64,000 bases of DNA from Gordonia spumicola. Its GTDB lineage: Bacteria > Actinomycetota > Actinomycetes > Mycobacteriales > Mycobacteriaceae. Both the position numbers and the translations under genes were made by a program. The notes beneath the pieces were generated by a model. That model saw only the letters and a list, made by a program, of their open reading frames with translations. It had not been told where the DNA came from and ran no database searches. Positions 34,574-45,687 of this stretch are shown in pieces (positions within the stretch are counted from its first letter, which is position 1; every line of letters begins with the position of its first letter). The stretch is from NCBI RefSeq assembly GCF_009932475.1, contig NZ_BJOV01000005.1:744001-808000 (forward strand). The letters run 5' to 3'.

Positions 34574-35809
34574 ATGACCGCAGTTCATGCCGTGCACGAC
34601 GATGCGAGGACCCGTGAGGTCCGTGCGCTCACCGACCTCGCCCTGACGGAGGTCGGCGTCGCTGTCGGCGGCGTGCACAGCACGCACCGCAGCATCTCCG
34701 ACCGCGTCTTCCGAGGTGTCCGGGCGGTCACCGGTCGCGCGGTCGAGCCGATCAAGACCGTCCACGACGCGATCACCGACGGTGTGTACACGGTCATCCG
34801 GACCGGAGCCGACACCGCCGCCGCCGTCGGCGGCTCCGTCGCCGACCTGCCCCTCGCATCGCCGCCGTCGCACACCAAGGCCGGGGCGACGGTCATCGCC
34901 GCGGTCACCGGACTCATCGGCGACGATCTCGCCGAACGTCGGTCGGTGCTCGCCGAGGGCGGTGTGACCTTCCGGGTCGACGGCGCGCCCGTCGCCTTCG
35001 GTCGCGACGAGGTGGCCGCCGCGTATCCGGAGGCCACCGGCAAGCTCATCGTCTTCGTGCACGGACTGATGGAGACCGAGCACGCGTTCGCGCTCGGGGA
35101 GGGACCGCACTACGGTCCGCTGTTCGCCGAACTCGGCCACACGCCCGTGTACGTCCGCTACAACTCGGGGCGGCACATCTCCGTCAACGGCCGCGCCCTC
35201 GACCTCGCCCTCGACCGGCTGGTCCGCGACTGGCCGGTGCCGGTCGACCAGGTGGTCCTCGTCGGGCACTCGATGGGCGGCCTCGTCGCGCGCAGCGCCG
35301 TCCACCACGCCGACCTGGCGGGCCGGTCGTGGGTCCGCGCGGTCACCGCGACCGCGAGCCTCGGCACGCCGCACCTCGGCGCCCCGCTCGAATCGCTCGC
35401 GCACTACGCGAGCGCGGCCCTGGCGACCTTCCGTGAGACGTCCGCGTTCGGGACGTTGCTCCGCAGGCGCAGCGCGGGCATCCGCGACCTCCGCGGCGGG
35501 AGCATCGTCGACGCCGACTGGGAGGGTCGTGATCGCGACGAACTCGGCGCGGCCATCGCCGAGGAGGTCCCGCTCCTCCCGGGAGCCGACCACTACTTCG
35601 TGTCGGCGTGCGTCGCGCGCTCGGGCCGCAATCCGATCGGTTGGATCGTCGGCGACGGGCTGGTGCTCAGGCCGAGCGCGAGCGGTGTCAATCGTGCGCG
35701 CCGCATCGGGTTCGACCGCGCCAACGGCGTTCACCTGCCCCGCGCACACCATTTCAGCCTGCTCGCCCACGAAGACGTCGCGATCGCGCTCATCGACTGG
35801 GTCGGCTGA
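34574..35809 (+). CDS. alpha/beta hydrolase, lipase/PGAP1-like
   Basis: 411 residues. About 130 N-terminal residues are helical, with small hydrophobic patches and no signal peptide. The hydrolase core then begins at KLIVFVHGLMETEHAF. The nucleophile elbow is VGHSMGG with Ser233; SLGTPHLGAPLE follows, a stretch typical of lipases and PGAP1-like esterases that act on membrane lipids. A late HFSLLAHEDV carries the likely catalytic His. The promoter lies in a dyad shared with the divergent exported phosphatase. The lipid substrate is unknown. Confidence 0.82.
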   Translation: MTAVHAVHDDARTREVRALTDLALTEVGVAVGGVHSTHRSISDRVFRGVRAVTGRAVEPIKTVHDAITDGVYTVIRTGADTAAAVGGSVADLPLASPPSHTKAGATVIAAVTGLIGDDLAERRSVLAEGGVTFRVDGAPVAFGRDEVAAAYPEATGKLIVFVHGLMETEHAFALGEGPHYGPLFAELGHTPVYVRYNSGRHISVNGRALDLALDRLVRDWPVPVDQVVLVGHSMGGLVARSAVHHADLAGRSWVRAVTATASLGTPHLGAPLESLAHYASAALATFRETSAFGTLLRRRSAGIRDLRGGSIVDADWEGRDRDELGAAIAEEVPLLPGADHYFVSACVARSGRNPIGWIVGDGLVLRPSASGVNRARRIGFDRANGVHLPRAHHFSLLAHEDVAIALIDWVG

Positions 35810-35885
35810 CTCGGCCCGGCACGACTGCGAGACAATGGCCCGACGGGGCCGGTGCAGGCCCGACGATCCACGTGAGGAGTGACGG

Positions 35886-37578
<1,693 letters not shown>

Positions 37579-37579
37579 C

Positions 37580-39397
37580 ATGTCGGGTTCGCAGCGTCGT
37601 CGTCGTGCGGGTCGTCCGGCGGGTCCGCCGAGCGAGAACACCCAGGCCAAGCCCAAGAAGAACACCCCGGCCGTACCCGAGGCCACCGGCATCGGCGTGA
37701 CGGGCGACATCATCGACAGGTTGACCGCCCCGAAGCCGCTCGCACGGGGCGGCCTGCGCGTGGTCGCACTCGGCGGCATCGGTGAGATCGGCCGCAACAT
37801 GACCGTCTTCGAGTACGACGGCAAGCTCCTCATCGTCGACTGCGGCGTCCTCTTCCCGGAAGACCAGCAGCCCGGCGTCGACCTGATCCTCCCCGACTTC
37901 AGCTACCTGGAGGGACGCACCGACGACATCGAGGCCGTCGTGCTCACCCACGGCCACGAAGACCACATCGGCGCCGTCCCGTTCCTGCTGAAGCTGCGCG
38001 GCGACATCCCCGTCGTCGGTTCGCGCTTCACACTCGCGCTGGTCGCCGCCAAATGCCGCGAGCATCGCCTGCGGCCGACGCTCGTCCAGGTGGCCGAGGG
38101 CGACCGCCAGGACTTCGGCGCGTTCGACTGCGAGTTCTTCGCCGTCAACCACTCCATCCCGGACGCGGTGGCGGTCGCGATCCGGACGCCCGCGGGCCTG
38201 GTCCTGCACACCGGCGACATCAAGCTCGATCAGCTTCCCCTCGACGGCAGACTCACCGACCTCGCGGGCTTCTCGCGGCTCGGCGACGAGGGCGTGGACC
38301 TGTTCCTCGTCGACTCGACGAACGCCGAGGTCCCGGGTTTCGTGACTCCCGAACGCGACATCGGCGGCGTGCTCGACAACGTGATCGGCAAGGCGAAGCA
38401 ACGGGTGATCGTCGCGTCGTTCGCCAGCCACGTGCACCGCATCCAGCAGATCGTCGACGTCGCGCACAAGCACGGCCGTCGCGTGACGTTCGTCGGACGG
38501 TCGATGGTCCGCAACATGCAGATCGCGCAGGACCTCGGCTACCTGTCGGTGCCCGAAGGCGTCGTCGTGGACATGGACACGGCCGCGACCCTGCCCGATC
38601 ACCGCCTGGTGCTCATCTCGACAGGCTCGCAGGGCGAGCCGCTGTCGGCGCTGTCGCGAATGGCGCGCGGCGAGCACCGCCAGATCAACATCCGTGCCGA
38701 CGATCTCGTGGTCCTCGCGTCGTCGCTGATCCCCGGCAATGAGAATTCGGTGTTCGCCGTGGTCAACGGGCTCGCCAAGCGCGGTGCGACGGTCATCACG
38801 CAGGCGAGCGCCAAGGTCCACGTGTCGGGCCACGCGTCGGCGGGCGAACTGCTGTACCTGTACAACGCGGTGCGTCCGTCCAATGCGATGCCGGTCCACG
38901 GCGAGTGGCGTCACCTGCGTGCGAACGCCGCGCTCGCCGAGGCGACCGGTGTGCCGTCCGATCGCATCGTGCTCGCCGAGGACGGCGTGATCGTCGACCT
39001 GGTCGACGGTCGCGCGCAGATCACCGGACGCGTGCCGGTCGGTCACGTGTACGTCGACGGCCTGTCGGTCGGCGACGTCGGCGACTCGACGCTCTCGGAC
39101 CGTCTGGTCCTCGGCGAGGGCGGATTCATCTCGATCACGGTGGCCGTCGACGCGGGCACCGGTGTCGCGGTCAGCGCGCCCAAGGTGGACGGCCGCGGCT
39201 TCTCCGACGATCCGACGGCGCTGTCCGACGCGGTGGTCCTCGTGGAGAAGATGCTCACCGAACTCGCCAACGAGGGCGTCACCGACACGCATCGGATCGC
39301 GCAGGGCGTCCGTCGGGCCGTCGGACGGTGGGTCGCGAGCAAGTACCGCCGTCGCCCGATGATCGTGCCGACCGTCATCGCGGTCGGGGACGACTAG
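37580..39397 (+). CDS. rnj: ribonuclease J
   Basis: A metallo-beta-lactamase/beta-CASP nuclease with 5'-to-3' exo- and endonuclease activity for mRNA turnover and rRNA maturation. 605 residues. The N-terminal tail is basic and Pro-rich (1-50). The zinc motif THGHEDHIG is at 123-131, the CGVLFPEDQQPGVDLILPDF stretch is typical, the beta-CASP part carries STGSQGEP, and the C-terminal HVSGHASAGE is followed by the RNase J C-terminal domain. ATG 37580 lies one base after the dapA stop. Confidence 0.96.
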   Translation: MSGSQRRRRAGRPAGPPSENTQAKPKKNTPAVPEATGIGVTGDIIDRLTAPKPLARGGLRVVALGGIGEIGRNMTVFEYDGKLLIVDCGVLFPEDQQPGVDLILPDFSYLEGRTDDIEAVVLTHGHEDHIGAVPFLLKLRGDIPVVGSRFTLALVAAKCREHRLRPTLVQVAEGDRQDFGAFDCEFFAVNHSIPDAVAVAIRTPAGLVLHTGDIKLDQLPLDGRLTDLAGFSRLGDEGVDLFLVDSTNAEVPGFVTPERDIGGVLDNVIGKAKQRVIVASFASHVHRIQQIVDVAHKHGRRVTFVGRSMVRNMQIAQDLGYLSVPEGVVVDMDTAATLPDHRLVLISTGSQGEPLSALSRMARGEHRQINIRADDLVVLASSLIPGNENSVFAVVNGLAKRGATVITQASAKVHVSGHASAGELLYLYNAVRPSNAMPVHGEWRHLRANAALAEATGVPSDRIVLAEDGVIVDLVDGRAQITGRVPVGHVYVDGLSVGDVGDSTLSDRLVLGEGGFISITVAVDAGTGVAVSAPKVDGRGFSDDPTALSDAVVLVEKMLTELANEGVTDTHRIAQGVRRAVGRWVASKYRRRPMIVPTVIAVGDD

Positions 39398-39399
39398 AC

Positions 39400-40032
39400 A
39401 TGTCGCTCGCCAGGGACGAACGCGCGGCTCTCGTCGCGACGCTGCGCAGCGTCGGACCGGACGCGCCGACGATGTGCGAGGGCTGGACCGCCCGTGATCT
39501 GGCGGTCCACCTCGCGATTCGGGAACGACGACTCGACGCGGCGGCCGCGATGGTGCTTCCGCCGCTCGCCGGTCACGCCCGATCGGTCGAGGCGTCGTAT
39601 GCGGCGAAACCGTGGCCGGTGCTGATGCGGACGGTGCTCGACGGTCCGCCCTGGTATTCGCCGTTCCGCCCCCTCGACGCGGTGGTGAACCTGGCGGAGA
39701 TGTTCGTTCATCACGAGGATCTGTTGCGCGGGGGAGCGGACCGCAACGGTCCGTTCCTGCCGCGGAAGCTGTCGCCCGAGATGAATCGGGCACTCGAGAC
39801 GCCGCTGTCGGTCATGGGTCGACTCACGCTCGCGAAGTCGCCGGCCCGGGTGACTCTCGGCTCCCCGGACGGACGAGAGCTTCTCACCGTCGGACGCGGG
39901 GAGGCCGTCACGGTCACCGGGACCGTCGGCGAACTGCTGCTGTTCGCGTTCGGACGGGCGCCCGTCGATGTGACGGTGACCGGCTCGGACTCCGCGGTCG
40001 GCGCACTGCTGAAGTCCGAGCGCTCCATCTGA
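39400..40032 (+). CDS. TIGR03085-type metal-binding protein (DinB/mycothiol maleylpyruvate isomerase fold)
   Basis: 210 residues. The N-terminal half has the DinB/MDMPI four-helix look: LARDERAALVATLRSVGPDAPTMCEGWTARDLAVHLAIRERR, with His in AVHLA and later MFVHHEDLLRG supplying likely metal ligands. In actinobacteria this fold often works with mycothiol. The C-terminal part resembles an SCP-2-like or steroid-carrier tail (TVTGTVGELLLFAFGR). It starts 2 nt after the rnj stop, so it is in the same operon. Its reaction is unknown. Confidence 0.8.
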   Translation: MSLARDERAALVATLRSVGPDAPTMCEGWTARDLAVHLAIRERRLDAAAAMVLPPLAGHARSVEASYAAKPWPVLMRTVLDGPPWYSPFRPLDAVVNLAEMFVHHEDLLRGGADRNGPFLPRKLSPEMNRALETPLSVMGRLTLAKSPARVTLGSPDGRELLTVGRGEAVTVTGTVGELLLFAFGRAPVDVTVTGSDSAVGALLKSERSI

Positions 40033-40109
40033 GGCGCCGAACGTCACGAATAGAACACGACAAGCACCGTCTCGGTGTTGCGGGTGTGACTGTTGTGATT
40101 GTTGGGTAC

Positions 40110-40115
40110 TAGGCT
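40110..40115 (+). promoter_or_regulatory. -10 box TAGGCT, leaderless ftsK transcript
   Basis: TAGGCT is followed by 6 bases and ATG 40122. The 89-bp gap before ftsK is T/G-rich and has no ribosome site. Confidence 0.5.
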
Positions 40116-40121
40116 GATCGT

Positions 40122-42908
40122 ATGGCTTCTCAAGCAACCACGCGTGGACGTGCGGCTGCCGGTTCCTCCGCGTCCAAGTCGGGAGCGAACCGGAAGCCGG
40201 CAGGCGCGCGGCAGGCCCCGAAGGGGCGCGGCGGATCGCAGCCCGCGGCCCGCCGCAAGGCTCCCGCCGGTCGAGCCGCGCCTCGGGCCGCGTCGAAATC
40301 GGAGGATCTGCACCGCCCGTCCGTGATGACGACGGTCGGTCACGGAGCCGCGTCCGCGTGGACGATGCTCGCCAAGGGCATAGGCAATCTCGCACGCGTC
40401 GGCACGCACCGCGACGACCAGCCGTCGCCTCGACGCGACGGCGTCGCACTCGCCATCGCGCTGCTCGGCGGCGTCGCCGCGCTCGGCGTGTGGTTCCACG
40501 CGTTCGGTCCGGTCGGAGCGTTCATCGACACGCTGATCCGTGCGTGTGTCGGGTCGATCGCCTACTTGGTCCCGGTCCTGCACCTCGCCGCCGCGGTGAT
40601 GCTGATGCGCTTCGCGCCCAATCCGGACAGGCGGATCCGCACGGTGGGCGGCACCCTGTTGCTGGCCGTCGCGGTCCTCGGGATGACCCATCTCGTCCAG
40701 GGCGCGCCCCGCGAGTACGACGGACGCGGCGACGCCGCCGGCTTCCTCGGCTACACCGTCGGAGGTCCGCTCACCGACGCCGTCACCGTGTGGCTGTCGG
40801 TGCCCGTCTTCCTCCTGCTCGCGGCGTTCGGCGTGCTCGCGCTCAGCGGGTACACGGTGCGCGAGGTCGTCAGTGGAGCGTCGGCGTACCTGGGCCTCGG
40901 TCGTGACTACAGCTACGACGACTACGACGACTATGACGAGTACGCAGACGACGACTACGACTACGACGACGGGGACGAGGACTACGCGGACGATCCCGCG
41001 CCGCCGCGCACTCACAACGAACCGGATGCGACCGACGACGGCTACGGCGATCCGTACGACAACTACCCGCCCGACGAGCGCAGGCGTCCCCAGGAGCGTC
41101 GTGCGCGTGGCGATCGGCCGACGCGCGAGCGCCCTGCCCGGTCGAGTCTGCGGTCCGACCACGACCGCGCCACCCGCACCTCGCCGTCCGTCTCCTCGCG
41201 CCGCACCGCGGGCGAGGACCGCGACGACCACATGCCCGACCTGATCACCGAGCCGATCCTGCCGGACACCCATGTCACCGAGCCGATCGGTCCGATCGCC
41301 GACCTCGACCCCGAGCCCGTTCGCGAACCGGAGCGCAGGCGTCGACCCGTGCGTCGTGAACCCGCGCCGACGCCGCCTCCCGTGCCGCGGGCGCCCGCCG
41401 CTGCGCGGACCACCGACAGCGGCTACGAGCTGCCGCCCGCCGATCTGCTCATCGCGGGCGACCCGCCGAAGTCGGGGAGCTCGGCCAACGAGGACATGAT
41501 CGATCGGATCAACTCGGTGCTCGAACAGTTCAAGGTCGACGCCGCCGTGACCGGGTACACCCGCGGTCCGACGGTGACCCGCTACGAGGTCGAACTCGGG
41601 CCGGCCGTCAAGGTCGAGAAGATCACCCAGTTGCAGCGGAACATCGCCTACGCCGTCGCCACCGACAATGTGCGCCTGCTCGCGCCGATCCCGGGGAAGT
41701 CGGCGGTCGGCATCGAGGTGCCCAACTCCGACCGCGAGATGGTCCGACTGGCGGACGTCCTCGACGCACCGAGCACCCGGCGCGACGACCACCCGCTGAT
41801 CATCGGTCTGGGCAAGGACATCGAAGGCGACTTCGTCAGCGCGAACCTCGCGAAGATGCCGCACCTGCTGGTCGCGGGTTCCACCGGATCGGGCAAGTCG
41901 AGCTTCGTGAACTCGATGCTGGTGTCGTTGCTGACCAGGGCGACCCCCGACGAGGTGCGGATGATCCTCATCGACCCCAAGATGGTCGAGCTCACCCCGT
42001 ACGAGGGGGTCCCGCACCTGATCACCCCGATCATCACCGAACCGAAGAAGGCCGCGGCGGCGCTCGCCTGGCTCGTGGAGGAGATGGAGCAGCGGTACAT
42101 GGACATGAAGATGTCCCGCGTGCGGCACATCAACGACTTCAACGACAAGGTCCGCTCGGGCGAGATCAGCACGCCACTCGGGTCCGAACGCGTCTACAAG
42201 CCGTATCCGTACATCGTGGCGATCGTCGACGAGCTCGCCGACCTCATGATGACCGCGCCGCGGGACGTCGAGGACGCGATCGTGCGCATCACGCAGAAGG
42301 CCCGCGCCGCGGGCATCCACCTGGTGCTCGCGACGCAGCGTCCCTCGGTGGACGTCGTCACCGGTCTCATCAAGACCAACGTGCCGTCGCGTCTCGCCTT
42401 CGCGACGAGCTCGCTGACCGACTCCCGAGTCATCCTCGATCAGCCGGGCGCGGAGAAGCTGATCGGCATGGGCGACGGGCTGTTCCTGCCGATGGGCGCC
42501 AACAAGCCGGTCCGCATGCAGGGCGCGTTCATCACCGACGAGGAGATCACGGCGGTCGTCGAGTTCACCAAGGAGCAGTCGGAGCCGGTCTACACCGAGG
42601 GCGTGACCTCGGCGAAGGCGTCGGACAAGAAGGACATCGACTCCGACATCGGCAACGATCTCGACGATCTCCTGCAGGCCATCGAGCTCGTCGTGTCCAG
42701 CCAGTTCGGGTCGACGTCGATGCTTCAGCGCAAGCTGCGCGTCGGCTTCGCGAAGGCCGGTCGTCTGATGGATCTGATGGAGACGCGTGGCGTCGTCGGT
42801 CCCAGCGAGGGATCGAAGGCGCGCGACGTCCTGGTCAAGCCGGAGGACCTCGCGGGCGTCATCGCGTCCATCACGGGTGGCGGCGCGGACGACGGTTCGT
42901 TAGACTGA
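40122..42908 (+). CDS. ftsK: DNA translocase FtsK
   Basis: A septal DNA pump that moves chromosome termini and aids dimer resolution. 928 residues. The N-terminus is basic (1-60); about four membrane helices lie within residues 105-245. Next is an Asp/Tyr tract (about 264-292), then a Pro/Arg-rich linker to about 440. The motor follows, with Walker A GSTGSGKS near 586, [24 protein letters not shown] and [15 protein letters not shown]. The C-terminal gamma winged helix (about 838-905) recognises polar KOPS-like sequences. The -10 box of the terC riboswitch lies in its last codons. Confidence 0.96.
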   Translation: MASQATTRGRAAAGSSASKSGANRKPAGARQAPKGRGGSQPAARRKAPAGRAAPRAASKSEDLHRPSVMTTVGHGAASAWTMLAKGIGNLARVGTHRDDQPSPRRDGVALAIALLGGVAALGVWFHAFGPVGAFIDTLIRACVGSIAYLVPVLHLAAAVMLMRFAPNPDRRIRTVGGTLLLAVAVLGMTHLVQGAPREYDGRGDAAGFLGYTVGGPLTDAVTVWLSVPVFLLLAAFGVLALSGYTVREVVSGASAYLGLGRDYSYDDYDDYDEYADDDYDYDDGDEDYADDPAPPRTHNEPDATDDGYGDPYDNYPPDERRRPQERRARGDRPTRERPARSSLRSDHDRATRTSPSVSSRRTAGEDRDDHMPDLITEPILPDTHVTEPIGPIADLDPEPVREPERRRRPVRREPAPTPPPVPRAPAAARTTDSGYELPPADLLIAGDPPKSGSSANEDMIDRINSVLEQFKVDAAVTGYTRGPTVTRYEVELGPAVKVEKITQLQRNIAYAVATDNVRLLAPIPGKSAVGIEVPNSDREMVRLADVLDAPSTRRDDHPLIIGLGKDIEGDFVSANLAKMPHLLVAGSTGSGKSSFVNSMLVSLLTRATPDEVRMILIDPKMVELTPYEGVPHLITPIITEPKKAAAALAWLVEEMEQRYMDMKMSRVRHINDFNDKVRSGEISTPLGSERVYKPYPYIVAIVDELADLMMTAPRDVEDAIVRITQKARAAGIHLVLATQRPSVDVVTGLIKTNVPSRLAFATSSLTDSRVILDQPGAEKLIGMGDGLFLPMGANKPVRMQGAFITDEEITAVVEFTKEQSEPVYTEGVTSAKASDKKDIDSDIGNDLDDLLQAIELVVSSQFGSTSMLQRKLRVGFAKAGRLMDLMETRGVVGPSEGSKARDVLVKPEDLAGVIASITGGGADDGSLD
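42901..42906 (+). promoter_or_regulatory. -10 box TAGACT of the terC leader, inside the end of ftsK
   Basis: TAGACT covers the last sense codons of ftsK and runs into its stop codon. It would start transcription near 42913, just before the riboswitch-like leader. Confidence 0.6.
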
Positions 42909-42912
42909 CGTC

Positions 42913-43084
42913 AGATCAGGAGGGGAGTATCCCCTTACCTATGGCGTCTCCGTCAATACGGACGTGCCGCGGGCATCCGCCGATCGGATGCCGGGCCCGC
43001 TCCCGGAGCGCCGCCGTCGCCCGCGCGACGGTGGGAGAGACCTCCAGCATCGCTCAATCGAGCTGAACGCTGGAGGTTTTTTTC
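42913..43084 (+). ncRNA. probable yybP-ykoY manganese riboswitch upstream of terC
   Basis: The leader begins AGGAGGGGAGTA (42918-42929) and ends with GGGAGAGACCTCC (43033-43045), the two conserved blocks of the yybP-ykoY Mn2+ riboswitch class. The first AGGAGG can pair with CCTCC to close the P1 stem. GC-rich hairpins lie between (for example around 42970-43010). CCTCC is also the 5' arm of a terminator that ends at the terC start, so ligand binding should free the terC ribosome site and allow read-through. Class assignment is by conserved blocks and the terC context, not by a covariance search. Confidence 0.75.
43040..43083 (+). terminator. conditional terminator enclosing the terC Shine-Dalgarno
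   Basis: ACCTCCAGC (43040-43048) pairs with GCTGGAGGT (43069-43077), followed by seven T residues to 43083. The 3' arm contains GGAGG (43072-43076), 8 bases before ATG 43085, so the same hairpin can stop transcription and hide the ribosome site. Confidence 0.8.
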
Positions 43085-44062
43085 ATGCACGTTTCTCTGA
43101 CCGCCTGGATCGTCACCGGGCTGGTGATCCTCGGTTTGTTCGTCTTCGACTTCTTCGCCCACGTCCGCACCCCGCACGAGCCGACGCTGCGCGAGTCGGG
43201 CTTCTGGTCGGCCGTCTACATCGGCATAGCGATCCTCTTCGGCGGCTTCGTCTGGTGGCAGTGGGGAGGCGTGTACGGCGGCGAGTACTTCGCGGGCTAC
43301 GTCACCGAGAAGGCGCTGTCGGTCGACAACCTCTTCGTGTTCGTCGTCATCATGGCGAAGTTCGCGGTGCCGAAGATCTATCAGCAGAAGGTGCTGCTGC
43401 TCGGCATCGTGATGGCGCTCGTGATGCGCGGCGCCTTCATCGCCGTCGGAGCCGCCGCGATCGACGCGTACAGCTGGGTGTTCTACCTGTTCGGCCTGTT
43501 CCTGATGCTCACCGCGGTCAAGCTGCTCACCGAGAGCGACGAGCCCGTCGAACACGAGAAGGAGCGTGAAGGTCGTCTCGAACGGATCGTGAAGAAGTTC
43601 TTCCGCACCGCCGACGAGTACGACGGCGACAAGTTGATCACCCGCGTCGACGGGAAGCGGATGATCACGCCGCTGCTGCTCGTGCTCGTGGTCATCGGGT
43701 TCACCGACGTGCTGTTCGCCCTCGACTCGATCCCGGCGATCTACGGCCTCACGCAGGAGCCGTACCTGGTGTTCACCGCCAACGCCTTCGCGTTGATGGG
43801 TCTGCGCCAGCTGTACTTCCTGCTCGGCGGCCTGCTCGACAAGCTGATCTATCTGTCGTACGGACTGTCGTTCATCCTCGGCTTCATCGGCGTCAAGCTG
43901 GTGCTGCACGCCCTGCACGAGAACACGCTGAGCTTCATCAACGGCGGACAGTCGGTCCATGTGCCGGAGATCTCGACGCCCCTGTCGCTCGCGGTCATCG
44001 GCGGCACTCTCGTGCTGACCACCGTCGCCAGCCTCGTGGTGTCGAAGAGCCGCGCGAGGTGA
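43085..44062 (+). CDS. terC: TerC-family membrane protein, probable manganese exporter
   Basis: 325 residues with about eight or nine membrane helices. The family motifs are ALSVDNLFVFVVIMAKFAVP and FTDVLFALDSIPAIYGLTQEP, whose acidic residues are thought to bind metal. It has the long soluble loop (about 140-185) found in Alx/TerC proteins. Members act in manganese efflux or in metal loading of exported enzymes. The upstream manganese-type riboswitch supports a role in Mn homeostasis. ATG 43085 uses GGAGG within the terminator hairpin. Confidence 0.93.
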   Translation: MHVSLTAWIVTGLVILGLFVFDFFAHVRTPHEPTLRESGFWSAVYIGIAILFGGFVWWQWGGVYGGEYFAGYVTEKALSVDNLFVFVVIMAKFAVPKIYQQKVLLLGIVMALVMRGAFIAVGAAAIDAYSWVFYLFGLFLMLTAVKLLTESDEPVEHEKEREGRLERIVKKFFRTADEYDGDKLITRVDGKRMITPLLLVLVVIGFTDVLFALDSIPAIYGLTQEPYLVFTANAFALMGLRQLYFLLGGLLDKLIYLSYGLSFILGFIGVKLVLHALHENTLSFINGGQSVHVPEISTPLSLAVIGGTLVLTTVASLVVSKSRAR

Positions 44063-44068
44063 CGGCGC

Positions 44069-44356
44069 CTACGTGTCGCCGAACGGTCCGAGGACCTGCC
44101 GCCACTCGGTGACGCGGATCGCCGACACCGCGTCCCGCTCGACGAAGGGATCGTTCGCGAGAAGCTCGCGGACGGCCTCTTCGTCGGCGGCGACCAGCAT
44201 CAACGCGGCGCCGCTCCCGTCGACGAACGGGCCGATGAACAGCAGTCGGCCGTCGTCGAAGAGCGTCCGGAAGTAGGCGCGGTGAGCGGGACGGTGTTCG
44301 TCGCGGACCGAGGCCGAGTCGGGGTCGTAGGTGTAGTCGACGTGAAAGACGGGCAT
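44069..44356 (-). CDS. YciI-like protein
   Basis: 95 residues, a ferredoxin-like dimeric alpha/beta barrel fold. The pattern FHVDYTYDPDSASVRDEHRPAHRAYF holds the His-Asp pair proposed as active site in YciI proteins, followed by RLLFIGPFVDGSGAALMLVAADEEAVRELLANDPF. It converges with terC (6 bp between the stops) and follows the acetyltransferase gene by 10 bp, so it is probably read from that promoter. No reaction is known for this group. Confidence 0.85.
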   Translation of the reverse strand: MPVFHVDYTYDPDSASVRDEHRPAHRAYFRTLFDDGRLLFIGPFVDGSGAALMLVAADEEAVRELLANDPFVERDAVSAIRVTEWRQVLGPFGDT

Positions 44357-44366
44357 TGTTGCCTCT

Positions 44367-44900
44367 CTAGAGGTGCGCGAGCATCCGGGTGTTGCCGAGG
44401 GTGTTCGGCTTCACGTAGCTGAGGTCGAGGAACTCGGCGACGCCCGTGTCGTAGGAGCGGGTCATCTCGTCGTACACCTCCTTGGTGACGGGAGTGCCGT
44501 CGATCTCGACGAACCCGTGGCGGGAGAAGAACGTCGTCTCGAAGGTCAGCACGAAGACGCGTTCGAGTTCGAGTTTGCGGGCCTCGTCCATGAGCCGGGC
44601 CACCACGCGATGACCGACGCCGCGCCCGGCGCTCTCCTTGGCGACGGCGACGGTGCGGACCTCGCCGAGATCGGACCACAGCACGTGGAGCGCCCCGCAC
44701 CCGACGACCGCGCCGTCGACCTCGGCGACCCAGAACTCCTGGACAGCCTCGTACAGGGTCACCAGATTCTTCTCCAGAAGGATCTTCCCCGCGTACACGT
44801 CGATGAGTTCTTTGATCCGCGGCACGTCGGAGGTCCTGGCTCGTCGCACGAAGACCTCCGACGACCCGGCGGGACGCGGCGGTGACTCGTGATTCGACAT
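44367..44900 (-). CDS. GNAT amino-acid N-acetyltransferase (ArgA/Rv2747 type)
   Basis: 177 residues from ATG 44900. A single GNAT domain: RTVAVAKESAGRGVGHRVVARL is the acetyl-CoA loop (Q/R-x-x-G-x-G/A type), with FETTFFSRHGFVEIDG in the C-terminal half. It resembles the short actinobacterial N-acetylglutamate synthases, which make the first arginine precursor without a kinase-like domain. The start is set by TATTCT eight bases upstream; a TTG three codons earlier is less likely. It is divergent from pgsA, an order recalled from mycobacteria. Confidence 0.85.
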   Translation of the reverse strand: MSNHESPPRPAGSSEVFVRRARTSDVPRIKELIDVYAGKILLEKNLVTLYEAVQEFWVAEVDGAVVGCGALHVLWSDLGEVRTVAVAKESAGRGVGHRVVARLMDEARKLELERVFVLTFETTFFSRHGFVEIDGTPVTKEVYDEMTRSYDTGVAEFLDLSYVKPNTLGNTRMLAHL

Positions 44901-44908
44901 GGGACACA

Positions 44909-44914
44909 AGAATA
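44909..44914 (-). promoter_or_regulatory. -10 box TATTCT, leaderless acetyltransferase gene
   Basis: On the minus strand TATTCT is followed by 8 bases and ATG 44900. It is divergent from the pgsA promoter 50 bp away. Confidence 0.5.
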
Positions 44915-44962
44915 GTCGCTGTCATCGCAACGCCCGACAGCAGTGGCCGGACGCCGTGCCGA

Positions 44963-44968
44963 TAGGCT
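44963..44968 (+). promoter_or_regulatory. -10 box TAGGCT, leaderless pgsA transcript
   Basis: TAGGCT is followed by 7 bases and GTG 44976, which fixes the pgsA start. Confidence 0.55.
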
Positions 44969-44975
44969 TACGTCC

Positions 44976-45581
44976 GTGACTGAACCAGTGCGCCGTGTCG
45001 ACGGTGATCATGCGTCGGCGGTGCCGCCGGTGATCAACGTCGCGAATGCGTTGACGATGTTCCGCATCGTCCTGGTTCCGGTGTTCGTGGTGGCGTTGTT
45101 CGTCGACTCCGGGGAGTCGACGACGTGGCGGATCGCCGCCTTCGTGGTGTTCGCGGTCGCCGCCATCACCGATCAGGTGGACGGGCGGATCGCTCGCGGC
45201 TGGAATCTCGTCACCGACTTCGGGAAGATGGCCGACCCGATCGCCGACAAGGCGTTGATCGGCGCGGCACTGCTGGGACTGTCGATCCTCGACGTTCTGC
45301 CGTGGTGGGTGACGATCGTGATCCTCGCCAGGGAGATCGGTGTGACGCTGCTGCGGTTCTGGGTGATCCGCCACGGAGTCATCGCGGCCAGCAGGGGCGG
45401 CAAGCTCAAGACGTTGTTGCAGGCCGTCGCGATCGGGCTGTTCATCCTGCCCGACGTGTCGGTGCTGCACACGGTGGCGTGGGTGGTGATGATCGCCGCG
45501 GTGATCGCGACCGTCGTCACCGGTCTGGACTACGTGTGGCAGGCGATCCGCCTGCGGTCGAGCGGCTCGTCGGTCGAGTAG
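44976..45581 (+). CDS. pgsA: CDP-alcohol phosphatidyltransferase, phosphatidylglycerophosphate synthase type
   Basis: 201 residues and about five membrane helices. The CDP-alcohol signature D-G-x2-A-R-x8-G-x3-D-x3-D is seen as DGRIARGWNLVTDFGKMADPIADK. The usual first Asp of DxxDG is shifted (TDQVDGRIAR), which still fits the motif. It should make phosphatidylglycerophosphate from CDP-diacylglycerol and glycerol-3-phosphate at the membrane. A leaderless start is supported by its -10 box. clgR follows after a 106-bp gap with its own promoter. Confidence 0.92.
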   Translation: MTEPVRRVDGDHASAVPPVINVANALTMFRIVLVPVFVVALFVDSGESTTWRIAAFVVFAVAAITDQVDGRIARGWNLVTDFGKMADPIADKALIGAALLGLSILDVLPWWVTIVILAREIGVTLLRFWVIRHGVIAASRGGKLKTLLQAVAIGLFILPDVSVLHTVAWVVMIAAVIATVVTGLDYVWQAIRLRSSGSSVE

Positions 45582-45587
45582 CCGGTA

Positions 45588-45613
45588 GGAACATCGCGAC
45601 GGCGACGATCGTT
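45588..45613 (+). promoter_or_regulatory. ECF (SigE/SigH-like) promoter for clgR-pspA
   Basis: GGAAC (45588-45592) and GTT (45611-45613) are 18 bases apart, the pattern of envelope-stress sigma factors such as mycobacterial SigE. A second, SigA-like box TAGGGT (45626-45631) lies closer to the gene. Confidence 0.55.
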
Positions 45614-45687
45614 AGTAAATTCGGATAGGGTCGTCGTCACGGGATCGTGATGGATTCGCGACCTGGAGAAGTGCGGGAGGAGAACAC

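Noticed and set aside
40044-42320. 758-codon minus-strand open frame opposite ftsK
   Set aside because: A GC shadow of ftsK; it contains long Val/Arg/His/Asp runs that mirror the FtsK acidic tract.
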